Part shown: piece by piece, positions 1 to 8,691 of the stretch
Position numbering within the stretch: position 1 is the first letter of the stretch
Layout: every line of letters begins with the position of its first letter
NCBI RefSeq assembly: GCF_030063365.1
Contig: NZ_JASISY010000002.1
Location: forward strand, 248,001 to 312,000
Direction of reading: 5' to 3'
Origin: Cryobacterium sp. PH29-G1
GTDB lineage: Bacteria > Actinomycetota > Actinomycetes > Actinomycetales > Microbacteriaceae
Length of the DNA: 64,000 bases
The notes under the pieces: generated by a model
What the model was told of the DNA's origin: nothing
The model's input: the letters and a program-made list of their open reading frames with translations, nothing else
Database searches by the model: none
Program-made: the position numbers and the translations under genes

Positions 1-1
1 T

Positions 2-688
2 GAGCACTTTCACCTCTCCTGCGATCTGGCCGGTGCATCGGATTCGCTGCCGATCGGCACTCGCACGGAGGTGCATGCTCGGGCCTGGTGGGCGCACGCT
101 CGATGGCTGTTGGGAGACGAGGCCGGAGCGTCGGCGGCGAGCGCCGCCGCGGTGGAGACCGCCCGGTTCATCAACCACCCGTACTCCCTGACTGTGGCAC
201 TGTCCTACGCAGCGCTCATGCATCAGGTGAGCGGTGATCTCCGGTCGCTTGCCGGCGATCTGGACGAGTTGACAGAGCTGTGCGAACGATATGAATTCGC
301 GTACTACCGCCAGTGGGCGACCGTACTGACCGGGTGGGCAGATGGCGGAGCCACGGGGCTCCGCCATGCTCGGAGCGGGATCGAGTCGCTGACGCGCGAG
401 GGAGCGCTCGCGCGGATGCCGTATTGGCTGTCCCTGGTCGCCGACCTGCACCGTCGGCAGGGCGACACCGCAGCCGAAAAGGCCACTCTCGACGCCGCCG
501 CGGCGATCGCGACCGAGCACGACGACCGGTGGTGGTTGCCGGAGGTTCTGCGCGCACGCGCAGCCCTCGATCCGATTCGGGGTCCCAATATGCGCTTGGA
601 ACAGGCAGCAGCACTGGCTCGGGCGCAGTCGAGCGCCGCCCTGCTGGCGCGCTGCCGTGGCGATATCGAAGAGCGCAGTCAACGCTGA
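2..688 (+). CDS. C-terminal part of a large TPR-type regulator/ATPase (5' end outside window)
   Basis: The reading frame is open from the left edge to a TGA at 688, so the start lies outside the window. The visible 228 residues are Ala/Leu-rich helical repeats with Trp/Tyr-containing turns (RAWWAHARWLLGD; YRQWATVLTGWA) and a closing segment of the type seen at the C-terminus of actinobacterial ATPase/TPR regulators (AfsR/BTAD, LuxR-type or adenylate-cyclase-associated proteins). No DNA-binding or nucleotide-binding motif is present in this part, so the exact subfamily cannot be set. Such proteins normally act in the cytoplasm as signal-transducing ATPases. The next gene starts 117 bp downstream on the same strand. 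An internal GTG at 71 could be mistaken for a start, but codons upstream of it have the same repeat character. Confidence 0.7.
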   Translation, partial: EHFHLSCDLAGASDSLPIGTRTEVHARAWWAHARWLLGDEAGASAASAAAVETARFINHPYSLTVALSYAALMHQVSGDLRSLAGDLDELTELCERYEFAYYRQWATVLTGWADGGATGLRHARSGIESLTREGALARMPYWLSLVADLHRRQGDTAAEKATLDAAAAIATEHDDRWWLPEVLRARAALDPIRGPNMRLEQAAALARAQSSAALLARCRGDIEERSQR

Positions 689-804
689 CGCGCAACCGTT
701 CTCCCGGCACATTGCCTGATCCGAACGGTTTGGGAACGCTCATCCGTTTAGCGTTGCCCGTGCATCAGGCCGACTTACGGCCTGTCGTCGAGAGGCACCC
801 CATC

Positions 805-2232
805 ATGTCCGATTCAACAACCCTGCACACGAGGTCGACCCGCTCCAGCGGCCCGCCGTTCGGCGAACTCGCGGCAGCCGCTCGAGGCAGCGTGGTGCTG
901 CCCGGCGATGCTGACTACGATCAGGCTCGCTTCGTGTATAACGCGATGATCGACCGGTATCCCGCCGCCGTGCTGCGGTGCAGCGACGTTGCCGACGTCA
1001 TTGCCGGGGTGCGATTCGCCAGAGAGCACGGGGTTGAACTCGCAGTCCGCGGAGGCGGACACAACGCGGCCGGCCTCGGCGTCTGGGATGACGCCCTGGT
1101 GCTTGACCTCGGTGCAATGCACAGCACGACCGTTGACCCGGCGGCGCAGACCGTGCGCGTCGACGGCGGCTGCACCTGGGGCGACGTCGACCACGCCACC
1201 GGCGCATTCGGAATGGCCACACCCTCAGGTTTTCTGGCCAGCACAGGTGTCGGCGGGCTCACTCTGGGCGGCGGAATCGGCTATCTCACCCGTCGATTCG
1301 GGCTCACGGTCGACAACTTGCTCTCCGCCGACGTCGTACTTGCGGACGGCTCACTCGTGAAGGCTGACGCGCGGTCGCACCCCGATCTATTCTGGGCCGT
1401 TCGCGGGGGCGGCGGCAATTTCGGGGTTGTCACCTCTTTCACGTTCACCTGTCACCAGATTGGTGACCACGGCACTATCTTCGGCGGCCCGGTCTTCTAT
1501 GACCTCGACGACACCCGCGAAGTCATGCAGTGGTACCGAGAATTGCTCCCAAGCCTGCCCGAGGAACTCAGCGGTTGGATAGCGCTACTCACCGTCCCAC
1601 CCGTGGCCCCCTTCCCCAACGAGCTCTGGGGACGCAAGGTGTGCGGAATCGTGTGGTGCTACACCGGGTCGATGGCGAAAGCCGCCGAGGTGACCGCGCC
1701 CGTGCGCGGATTCGGCTCCCCTCTTATGGTCGGCATGCACGAGATGCCGTTCAGCACGCTTCAGCAAGCCTTTGACGGGCTCTATCCTGCCGGTCTTCAG
1801 TGGTATTGGCGATCCGACTTCTGTACCGAGATCAGCGACGCCGCGATCACCGTTCACCACAAGTTCGGCACGCTGCTGCCCACCGGACACTCCACCATGC
1901 ACATGTACCCAGTCGGCGGCGCCGCCTCGCGAGTCCCCGCGAACGCAACCGCATTCGCCCACCGGGACGGCGGATGGGCCGCGGTCATCGTCGGTGTCGA
2001 TCCGGATCCATTGAACGCGAACCGGATCTCGCAGTGGGCGAAGGACTACTGGGAGGAGCTGCACCCGACTTCGGCTGGCGGAACCTACGTGAACTTCCTC
2101 ATGGAGGAGGGGGCCGAGCGCGTCCGCGCCAGCTATGGCGCGAACTACCCACGCTTGGCGGCGATCAAACGCCGCTACGACCCGGACAACCTGTTTCACG
2201 TCAACCAGAACATTGTGCCGGAATCGGCCTGA
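805..2232 (+). CDS. FAD-binding oxidoreductase, PCMH/BBE type
   Basis: This is a 475-residue flavin-linked oxidase of the PCMH family (6-hydroxynicotine oxidase / berberine-bridge-like), which oxidises small organic substrates using covalently bound FAD and oxygen. The FAD-attachment region RGGGHNAAG is near residues 82-90, with His86 the likely 8-alpha-histidyl anchor. The glycine-rich GVGGLTLGGGIGYL segment lies near 148-161. The C-terminal BBE segment with YDPDNLFHVNQNI is near the end. The start is the ATG at 805, preceded by AGAGG about 9 nt upstream; the frame is open much further upstream, but that part overlaps the previous gene and has no family character. The substrate is unknown. 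It is followed 105 bp later by the DUF1326 and DUF2182 genes on the same strand and may share a transcript with them. Confidence 0.88.
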   Translation: MSDSTTLHTRSTRSSGPPFGELAAAARGSVVLPGDADYDQARFVYNAMIDRYPAAVLRCSDVADVIAGVRFAREHGVELAVRGGGHNAAGLGVWDDALVLDLGAMHSTTVDPAAQTVRVDGGCTWGDVDHATGAFGMATPSGFLASTGVGGLTLGGGIGYLTRRFGLTVDNLLSADVVLADGSLVKADARSHPDLFWAVRGGGGNFGVVTSFTFTCHQIGDHGTIFGGPVFYDLDDTREVMQWYRELLPSLPEELSGWIALLTVPPVAPFPNELWGRKVCGIVWCYTGSMAKAAEVTAPVRGFGSPLMVGMHEMPFSTLQQAFDGLYPAGLQWYWRSDFCTEISDAAITVHHKFGTLLPTGHSTMHMYPVGGAASRVPANATAFAHRDGGWAAVIVGVDPDPLNANRISQWAKDYWEELHPTSAGGTYVNFLMEEGAERVRASYGANYPRLAAIKRRYDPDNLFHVNQNIVPESA

Positions 2233-2337
2233 TCGACGACATCACCGACGCTGAAACCCGCATGCTGGACCGTCCCACTCAAACATTTCTTCACCGAACG
2301 AACGCAGACAGTACCGATACCCTTGGAGGTTGTCATC

Positions 2338-2934
2338 ATGTCCTGGAACATTTCGGGAAACTATTTCGAATCCTGCAACTGCGAGAGCGCGTGCCCCTGC
2401 GTGTTCCTCAGCGCACCAACCACCGGCGAGTGCACGGCCCTCCTCGGCTGGCACATTGACGACGGCGTGTATGAGGGGTTGCGGCTGGACGGGCTGAACA
2501 TCAGCCTGGCCGTGCATTCATCCGGACATATGGCCACGACGCCGTGGCGGGCGGCCCTGTATTTGGACGACCGCGCCACGCCTGAACAGCAGGAGGCCCT
2601 CGGCGCCATTTTCTCCGGGGCTGCCGGAGGACACCCCGCCGTTTTAGCCAACCATATCGGCGAGGTGATCGGGGTCACCGTGGCACCGATCACGTTCGAT
2701 GGCTCGGACGCATCCCGCGCTCTGCGTGTCGGTGAAACCGCTGACCTAAAGATCACCGCAATTGCCGGGCAGGGCGGCGAGAAGGTCACGATCGCCAACC
2801 ATCCCCTGGCTGTAGCTCCGGGACAGCAGTTGGTCGCTGCCCGAGCCGATCATCTGCACTACGCCGATCACGGCTATGAGTGGGAGCTGTCGCAGACCAA
2901 TGGTTTCTACTCGCCCTTCGCGTACAAGGCGTGA
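2338..2934 (+). CDS. DUF1326 domain-containing protein
   Basis: A 198-residue soluble protein with the N-terminal signature of DUF1326: aromatic residues followed by the Cys cluster ESCNCESACPC near residues 9-19. The clustered cysteines suggest metal or cluster binding, but the family has no established reaction. The start is the ATG at 2338, chosen because a strong GGAGG lies 8 nt upstream; an in-frame start 15 bp earlier would sit on top of that site. The stop is 6 bp from the start of the DUF2182 membrane protein, so the two are almost certainly co-transcribed. This pairing recurs in many bacteria, which suggests a shared function of soluble and membrane partner. Confidence 0.88.
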   Translation: MSWNISGNYFESCNCESACPCVFLSAPTTGECTALLGWHIDDGVYEGLRLDGLNISLAVHSSGHMATTPWRAALYLDDRATPEQQEALGAIFSGAAGGHPAVLANHIGEVIGVTVAPITFDGSDASRALRVGETADLKITAIAGQGGEKVTIANHPLAVAPGQQLVAARADHLHYADHGYEWELSQTNGFYSPFAYKA

Positions 2935-2940
2935 TCCTCG

Positions 2941-3708
2941 ATGACCGTGTTGCTTTCCGAGCCGACGGCACGCACCAAACGGGCCGTCACGACGGCTCTC
3001 GTCGTCATTATCGGGCTGTCCTGGGCATACCTGGCGTTTCTCAGCACTCGAATGAGCGACATGGGATCGCCGTTCGCGATGCCGATGACCTCGGCATGGA
3101 CGGGCCAGCAGGCGGTACTCATGTGGACGATGTGGTCGGTCATGATGGCCGGAATGATGCTGCCCTCGGCTGCTCCCATGATCAGCGTTTACTCCCGGAC
3201 GATCGAGGCCAGCGCTCGTGGCTTGCACGGATCGACCGGAATATTTGTAGCCGGCTATCTGGCGACCTGGAGCGGCTTCGCTGTGCTGGCGACCGCCGCG
3301 CAGTGGATGCTGCACGATGCTGCACTCGTGAACACCATGGGTGTTTCCACTAGCCGTTGGCTCGGCGGAGCACTGCTCTTGGTCGCCGGGGCCTACCAAT
3401 TCACCGCGCCCAAGCAGGCGTGCCTGCGGCAATGCCGCTCGCCGCTGGGCTTTCTGATGAACCACTGGCGCAATGGCCGAGCAGGCGCCCTCGTTTTGGG
3501 AATGCATCACGGCGTTGTGTGCGTGGGATGCTGTTGGGCGCTGATGGCCGTACTGTTCGTCCTCGGCGTTATGAACCTGTGGTGGATCGCCCTGGTGGCG
3601 GCGGGCGTGCTCGTTGAGAAACTCCTCCCCAGCCGACTGATCACGCGCATCCTGGGCGCCGGTCTGGTGGTCTGGGGCGCCGCCCTCCTCATCGGAATCG
3701 GCGCGTGA
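2941..3708 (+). CDS. DUF2182 polytopic membrane protein (predicted metal-binding)
   Basis: A 255-residue integral membrane protein with about six hydrophobic segments. It carries the family signature MWSVMMAGMMLPSAAPM near residues 60-80, rich in Met, plus the conserved GMHHGVVCVGCCWALM segment near residues 180-197 with His and Cys residues that could bind a metal. DUF2182 proteins are annotated as predicted metal-binding membrane proteins without proven function. The gene follows the DUF1326 gene by 6 bp. It ends 38 bp from the convergent end of the ABC importer operon; no clear terminator hairpin is visible in that gap. Confidence 0.85.
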   Translation: MTVLLSEPTARTKRAVTTALVVIIGLSWAYLAFLSTRMSDMGSPFAMPMTSAWTGQQAVLMWTMWSVMMAGMMLPSAAPMISVYSRTIEASARGLHGSTGIFVAGYLATWSGFAVLATAAQWMLHDAALVNTMGVSTSRWLGGALLLVAGAYQFTAPKQACLRQCRSPLGFLMNHWRNGRAGALVLGMHHGVVCVGCCWALMAVLFVLGVMNLWWIALVAAGVLVEKLLPSRLITRILGAGLVVWGAALLIGIGA

Positions 3709-3746
3709 TGCGCGCTACGCCGGCATCACGTTCTACTGGTGTGGTT

Positions 3747-4496
3747 TTAGGGGTGGGGCAGTCGGGGCACGGCCGCCACGAGACGGCGGGTGTAGTCCTG
3801 GCTGGGGGTGCTCAGAATTGTGGCGGTTGTACCGTGCTCGACGACCCGGCCGGCGTTGAGCACCACAGTCTCATCGCAGAGCGCCGCGATCGCGCTGAGG
3901 TCGTGCGAGACCATGAGGATCGCCAGCCCGGCCGACGCCCGCAGCTCCGCGAGGAGGTCGATCACCTGAATACGCGTGGTCACGTCGAGCGCGCTCAACG
4001 GCTCGTCGGCGAGCAACAGGCGCGGGTGGCACACCGTTGCACGAGCAATGGCGATGCGTTGGCGTTGTCCACCGGAGAATTCGTGCGGGAAGCGGCCGAG
4101 CGCATCCGCGGGCAGGCCCACGGCGGCACAAGACTCCGCCACCATGCTCCGCGCTTCGGACCCGCGCGCGATCCCGAGCGAACGCAGCGGCTCGGCCACG
4201 ATGCTCTCGATGCTCTGCCGTGGGTCTAGCGAGGAGTAGGGATCCTGGAATACCGTTTGCACGGCCCCGCGAAACCGGCGCATCACTGCGGGCGCGATCG
4301 GCGCACCCTCGAACAAGACCGAGCCAGACGAGGGCTTGGCCAAGGCGAGCATGAGCTTCACGATCGTGGACTTGCCGCTGCCCGACTCCCCTACGAGGCC
4401 CACGCTGGCGCCCTCGCCGACAGCGAGCGACACGTCGTCGAGAGCAAGCGCACCCGCCCGGTATCGGTACGAGACGTTCTGTAGTTCGAGGATCAT
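3747..4496 (-). CDS. Peptide/nickel-type ABC transporter ATP-binding protein (DppF/OppF-like)
   Basis: A 249-residue ABC ATPase energising import of oligopeptides or related solutes at the inner face of the membrane. Walker A is GESGSGKST near residues 35-43, the signature is FSGGQRQRIAIAR, Walker B is LLLADEPLSALD, followed by the switch His in MVSHDLSAIA. It is short, lacking much of the C-terminal oligopeptide-binding-protein extension of full-length DppF. Its ATG overlaps the stop of the preceding ATPase gene by 4 bp (ATGA), indicating translational coupling. Together with the DppD-like partner it forms the heterodimeric motor of the importer encoded at 3.7-8.6 kb. Substrate specificity cannot be told from the sequence. 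Confidence 0.93.
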   Translation of the reverse strand: MILELQNVSYRYRAGALALDDVSLAVGEGASVGLVGESGSGKSTIVKLMLALAKPSSGSVLFEGAPIAPAVMRRFRGAVQTVFQDPYSSLDPRQSIESIVAEPLRSLGIARGSEARSMVAESCAAVGLPADALGRFPHEFSGGQRQRIAIARATVCHPRLLLADEPLSALDVTTRIQVIDLLAELRASAGLAILMVSHDLSAIAALCDETVVLNAGRVVEHGTTATILSTPSQDYTRRLVAAVPRLPHP

Positions 4497-5281
4497 CGCT
4501 GGCCCAACATGTCATCCAGAGCGCGCGCACTGCGCACGAGCTCGGCGGTGTATGGGTGCTGAGGCTTCGACAGCACCCGCTCGATCGAGCCGCGCTCCAC
4601 GGCCACGCCCGACGACATCACGATCACGTCAGGGGTCATGGCCGAGACCACGGCCAGATCGTGGCTGATGAACAACAGCGCCATTCCGCGAGCGTCGATC
4701 AGGTCGTCGAGCAGACGCAACACCTGCGCCTGCACGGTCACATCCAGGGCCGTGGTCGGTTCATCGGCGATGAGTAGCTGAGGGCGGCTGGCCAGTGCGA
4801 TCGCGATGGCCGCGCGCTGGCGTTGCCCACCCGAAATCTCGTGCGGATACGCCCGGCTGATGCGCGCCTCGTCCAGACTCACCTCGTCGAGAGCGTCGGC
4901 CACAGCGGCGTGGAGCGCCGACCCGCGCAGACCGCGGTGGCGCGTAATGGGTTCGGCCAGCTGCCGACCGATGCGCATGAGCGGGTCGAGTGCGGTGAGT
5001 GGCTCTTGGAACACTACGGATGCTACCCGTCCTCGCAACGGTACGAGTCGTCGTTCCGAAGCACCCACGACCTGCACACCATCCAGCAGCACACTGCCAC
5101 TCGCCACCAGACCTGAGCCGAGCAGCCCGGTGACGGCGAGGGACGTCACCGATTTGCCCGAGCCGGACTCGCCGATGAGGCCGAGTCGCTGCCCCGCGGC
5201 GAGGTCGAAGCTGAGGTCGGCCACGAGGGCGCGGCCGGCCGGCGTCTGCACGCCAAGGTTTTGAACGGAGAGCAGGGTCAT
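4493..5281 (-). CDS. Peptide/nickel-type ABC transporter ATP-binding protein (DppD/OppD-like)
   Basis: A 262-residue ABC ATPase with Walker A GESGSGKS, Q-loop VVFQEPLTALDP, signature ISGGQRQRAAIA, Walker B LLIADEPTTALD and switch FISHDLAVV. The start is the ATG at 5281, which overlaps the stop of the upstream permease gene in an ATGA; the frame is open a further 156 bp upstream, but that part is inside the permease and has no ABC character. It is the partner of the downstream DppF-like ATPase, with which it also shares an ATGA overlap. The role is ATP-driven uptake of a peptide or similar solute delivered by the lipoprotein encoded at 7.1-8.6 kb. Confidence 0.93.
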   Translation of the reverse strand: MTLLSVQNLGVQTPAGRALVADLSFDLAAGQRLGLIGESGSGKSVTSLAVTGLLGSGLVASGSVLLDGVQVVGASERRLVPLRGRVASVVFQEPLTALDPLMRIGRQLAEPITRHRGLRGSALHAAVADALDEVSLDEARISRAYPHEISGGQRQRAAIAIALASRPQLLIADEPTTALDVTVQAQVLRLLDDLIDARGMALLFISHDLAVVSAMTPDVIVMSSGVAVERGSIERVLSKPQHPYTAELVRSARALDDMLGQR

Positions 5282-6135
5282 CGGCGTGCCCTTCGTGCGG
5301 GGTCGGCAACATCGCGGAGGCCGTCGGCGATGAAGTTGACGCCGATCACCAGCATGATCAGGGCAATGCCCGGAGCGATAGCTCCGAGTGGAGCTGTTAC
5401 GACGGTGCCCTGAGCCTCCTGCAGTAGTCGGCCCCACGATGCGTTGGGCGGCGGGGCACCCAAGCCCAGGTACGAGAGGCTGGCCTCGGCGAGCACGGCC
5501 ACGCCGAACTGCAGAGCGAGGCTCACGCTCAGGGTCGGCCAGACATTGGGCAGGATATGCCGGAGCACGATGCCCGGCCAGCGGGTACCCGAGGTGCGGG
5601 CGGCCGTGACGTACTGCTCGGACAGCACCCGTTTGGTGAGTACCCGGGTGAGTCGAGCGACGACGGCCGACATGGCCAGTCCGATCGCGACGATCACCGA
5701 GACGAGTGAGGCTCCCTGAGCGGCAACGATGAGCATCGCCAGGAGCAAGACCGGGAAGGCGATCACCACGTCGAGGGCGGCCGAGAGGGTGTCGTCGAGC
5801 CAGGACTTCGCAAAGGCAGCGATCAGACCGACGCTGATGCCAAGGATGGCGCCGACCGCGACGGCGCCGACCCCCACCACCAGAGCGATACGGGCCCCGA
5901 TCATCAGCTGGGTTGCGAGGTCGCGGCCGAGTTTATCGGTGCCGAGCCAGTGCGTGCCGCTGGGCCCTTCCAGCCGGGTACCGGTGGTGTCGGCCGGGGG
6001 GAACGGCAGCCAAACCAGTGAAAGGAGAGCCACTGCGACGACGACCCCCACCAGGACGCGCCCGACGATGAGGGTGCCCGATCGGGAGCGGCGCACCGGT
6101 GCCACAACGGGCGGAGTGCCCACGGCAGCGCTCAT
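5278..6135 (-). CDS. ABC transporter permease, DppC family
   Basis: A 285-residue inner-membrane permease. After a short N-terminal arm come one hydrophobic segment (near 30-48), the periplasmic-type LGTDKLGRDL motif characteristic of DppC/OppC proteins (near 86-95), and five further membrane spans with the EAA coupling-loop region around TAARTSGTRWPGIVLRHILPN near 178-198. The gene overlaps its DppB partner upstream by 4 bp and the ATPase downstream by 4 bp, so the four transport components form one tightly coupled translational unit. It forms the heterodimeric channel with the DppB-type protein. Confidence 0.93.
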   Translation of the reverse strand: MSAAVGTPPVVAPVRRSRSGTLIVGRVLVGVVVAVALLSLVWLPFPPADTTGTRLEGPSGTHWLGTDKLGRDLATQLMIGARIALVVGVGAVAVGAILGISVGLIAAFAKSWLDDTLSAALDVVIAFPVLLLAMLIVAAQGASLVSVIVAIGLAMSAVVARLTRVLTKRVLSEQYVTAARTSGTRWPGIVLRHILPNVWPTLSVSLALQFGVAVLAEASLSYLGLGAPPPNASWGRLLQEAQGTVVTAPLGAIAPGIALIMLVIGVNFIADGLRDVADPARRARR

Positions 6136-7094
6136 CGAGTGGCCGACAGACTTACTCGGAGGCGTGGATCAACGAGACGCTGCGCGACGTCGCCGAAGAA
6201 ACCGATCAGGAGCACCACCAGCGTGCTCACCACGAGTACGCCCTGAATATTGGGATAGTCATGCTGTTGAATGGCTTTGAGTAGCATGCTGCCGAGGCCC
6301 GGCAAACTGAACACGCTCTCCACCACCACGGCACCGAGAAATGTTGTGGCCAGCTCGATGCCGAGAATGGCAATCACCGGAACGGCGCCGTTGCGCAGCC
6401 CGTGCCGCCAGAGCGCTTCCGTGTGGCCGGAGCCCTGCGCGCGGGCCGACCGCAGGTAGTCGCTGCCGAGCACATCGAGTGTGGCCGAGCGGACATAGCG
6501 GGTGAGTGATGCACTCATCACGAGAGCCACCGTGATCACGGGCAATGTGAGCGAACGAAGCGCATCGGTGGGGTGGGCCCAGTCGTCGCGCGGAAAACCG
6601 CTGGAGGGCAACCAGCGGAGGCCTATGGAGAAGAGACTCACGAGCAGGATCCCGACCCAGAAGACGGGGACGGCAACGCCGAGCTGGGACACCCCCGAGA
6701 TCAGGATGCCGTACCAACGGTCAGATTTGATGGCGGAAACCAGCCCGGCCACGATCGAGATCACCAGCGCCAACCCGAAGGCCATCAAAGTCAGGGGAAC
6801 CGTGACCGCGAGCCGACCCGCGATCTCGGGCCAGACCGGCAGCGAGCTGATGAAGGACTCTCCCAGGTCGAACCGGATGAGTTGAGCGAGCCAGGTGCTG
6901 AACTGCTCGAGCACTGACCGGTCTGCACCCACTTGGGCCTGCGCGGCAGCGATCTGCTCGGGCGTGGCCGTCACCGACAGCAGCGCGTTCGACGGGTCGC
7001 CCGGCAGGAGTCGGAGCAGCACGAAGATGGCCACCATGGCGATGAAAAAAGAGACCAGAAGAAAGGCGCTCCGGCGCAGAAGATAGGGAATCAT
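6132..7094 (-). CDS. ABC transporter permease, DppB family
   Basis: A 320-residue permease with the typical DppB start: an N-terminal membrane span, then RLLPGDPSNALL near residues 28-39. The EAA loop is near residues 210-230 (SARAQGSGHTEALWRHGLRN), and the C-terminus has the conserved ESVFSLPGLGSMLLKAIQQ segment. It begins 42 bp after the stop of the substrate-binding lipoprotein gene, with a strong hairpin in that gap, and overlaps dppC by 4 bp. It forms the membrane channel of the importer with the DppC-type partner. Confidence 0.93.
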   Translation of the reverse strand: MIPYLLRRSAFLLVSFFIAMVAIFVLLRLLPGDPSNALLSVTATPEQIAAAQAQVGADRSVLEQFSTWLAQLIRFDLGESFISSLPVWPEIAGRLAVTVPLTLMAFGLALVISIVAGLVSAIKSDRWYGILISGVSQLGVAVPVFWVGILLVSLFSIGLRWLPSSGFPRDDWAHPTDALRSLTLPVITVALVMSASLTRYVRSATLDVLGSDYLRSARAQGSGHTEALWRHGLRNGAVPVIAILGIELATTFLGAVVVESVFSLPGLGSMLLKAIQQHDYPNIQGVLVVSTLVVLLIGFFGDVAQRLVDPRLRVSLSATR

Positions 7095-7104
7095 ACGGCC
7101 TCAA

Positions 7105-7129
7105 GGCTAGCCCCGACCCGGGGCTAGCC
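7105..7129 (-). terminator. Intercistronic hairpin between substrate-binding protein and permease genes
   Basis: A perfect 11-bp inverted repeat (GGCTAGCCCCG, 3-nt loop, CGGGGCTAGCC) fills the gap between the binding-protein stop (7137) and the permease start (7094). No T-run follows. Such hairpins commonly stabilise the upstream message or partly terminate transcription, giving more binding protein than channel. A similar hairpin sits in the same place in the second peptide operon (44139-44173). Confidence 0.6.
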
Positions 7130-7136
7130 TCATCGA

Positions 7137-8633
7137 TTAGTTCGTGACGATGTCGTAGACGAAAAACTGTGAGTTGAGCCCGTTCACCGGGTAGCCCTTC
7201 ACGTCACTCGATGCCACGACGATCTGCGGGTAGAGGTAGAGCCACACGCTTGCGGCGTCCTGGGCGATCTGCTCGTTGACCTGTTTGAGCTTGGCGGTCT
7301 GCTCGTCGGTGGTGATGGCGGCCTCGGCCTCGGCGACCCAGGTGCTCACCTGCGGATTGTCGTAGCCCCAGTAGAAGTCGGGGTTGCCGTACCAGACCAC
7401 ATCGCGGTCGTTCACGTGCTCCTGCAGGGTCGCGGTAAAGTCCTGCGTCTTGTAGACCTTGGTGTACCACTCGTCTGAGCTGATCGTGTTGATGTTCACG
7501 GTGACGCCTACTTTGGCGAGTTCGCTCTTGAGGAACTCGGCCACGATCGGGTGCGGATCGTAGCTCGGGGTGTCGAGCGTGAACTCGAAGCCGTTGGGCT
7601 GGCCACCGGATGCCAGGAGTGTCTTGGAGAGTTCCGGGTCGTAGGGGTTCACCTGCGTGAGATCCTCGTACCACGGGTCGGTCGGCGGAACCATGGAGCC
7701 GATCAGGGTGCCGTAGTCGCCCCAGATCGAATTCAGCAGCTTTTTCGTGTCAATGGCCGAGTAGATGGCTTTCCGCACGTCAACGTTGTCAAAGGGCGCG
7801 ATCCGGTCGTTGAAGACCAGAATCTCCTTGGTGGTCGAATCGCCGTCATTCACGACGTAGTCGGCGTTGTCGATGAACTGGCTGAGTGCATCCGGGCTCT
7901 GCACGCTCGTGACGATGTCAACTTCGCCGGTGAGCAGCGCGTTACTGAGCGCGGTGGCGTCGGTGAAGTAGTTGAAGACAGCCTTTTCGTTGGCGGCCGG
8001 GTCTGCCCAGTAGTCGTCGAAGCGGATCAGGCTCAGGGCGCTGCCGCGCTTCCACTCGTCGAGGGTGTATGGGCCCGTGCCGTCTTCGGTGGTCTCGAGG
8101 TCGGTGGCGTCGGCGTTGATGATCCAGATATAGCTGAGGTTGTAGACGAAGGAGATTGACCGCTCAGCGAGTGTGACGACGACGGTGGAGTCATCCGGGG
8201 TCTCGATGCTCGTGATCGCACCGAAGCTGCTCTTACGGGCCGACTGGGAGTCGTCGGCGAGAACGGCCTCGATGCTGCCCTTCACGTCGGTGGAGGTGAG
8301 CGCTTTGCCAGAGTGGAAGATCACGCCGTCCTGCAGGGTGAACGTGTAGACGAGGCCGTTCTCGCTCACCGTGTTGCTCTTCGCGAGCAGCGGTTGCACG
8401 CTGCCATCGTCGGTGAGCTGGTACAGGCCCTCATAGACGTTGCCGTTGAACGCCTCGGTGACGCCCTGTCCTCCGCCCCCGAAGTTGCTGAGGTTCTGCG
8501 GCTCGTAGAGCGAGCCGATTTCGATGGTCGCATCCTGCGCGGATACCGACGACGAGTCCTGCCCGCTGGCGCAGCCGGCAAGCAACAGAGTCGTTGCTAG
8601 GCCGAGCGCGACAAATGCCATGTTTTTCTTCAT
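7137..8633 (-). CDS. ABC transporter substrate-binding lipoprotein, family 5 (DppA/OppA-like)
   Basis: A 498-residue extracytoplasmic solute-binding protein. The N-terminus is a lipoprotein signal with lipobox LLAGC (Cys near residue 21), so it is expected to be anchored on the outer face of the membrane. The mature part has the SBP_bac_5 fold features: LTSTDVKGSIEAV near residues 113-125, the YTLDEWKRGSALSLIR segment, and the FDNVDVRKAIYSAID helix near residues 280-294. It captures peptides, or possibly nickel or glycosides, for the permease pair downstream. The gene is 58 bp downstream of the DUF1684 gene and probably belongs to the same transcript. Confidence 0.93.
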   Translation of the reverse strand: MKKNMAFVALGLATTLLLAGCASGQDSSSVSAQDATIEIGSLYEPQNLSNFGGGGQGVTEAFNGNVYEGLYQLTDDGSVQPLLAKSNTVSENGLVYTFTLQDGVIFHSGKALTSTDVKGSIEAVLADDSQSARKSSFGAITSIETPDDSTVVVTLAERSISFVYNLSYIWIINADATDLETTEDGTGPYTLDEWKRGSALSLIRFDDYWADPAANEKAVFNYFTDATALSNALLTGEVDIVTSVQSPDALSQFIDNADYVVNDGDSTTKEILVFNDRIAPFDNVDVRKAIYSAIDTKKLLNSIWGDYGTLIGSMVPPTDPWYEDLTQVNPYDPELSKTLLASGGQPNGFEFTLDTPSYDPHPIVAEFLKSELAKVGVTVNINTISSDEWYTKVYKTQDFTATLQEHVNDRDVVWYGNPDFYWGYDNPQVSTWVAEAEAAITTDEQTAKLKQVNEQIAQDAASVWLYLYPQIVVASSDVKGYPVNGLNSQFFVYDIVTN

Positions 8634-8691
8634 AGTGCTCCTGGTGCTGTGATGGATGCTGCGCTGTGTGTGCGGTACTGGTCTTGAAAAT

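Noticed and set aside
313..804. Long N-terminal extension of the FAD oxidase (start at 313)
   Set aside because: It overlaps the preceding gene, has no family similarity and lacks a ribosome site; ATG 805 has one and begins the homologous part.
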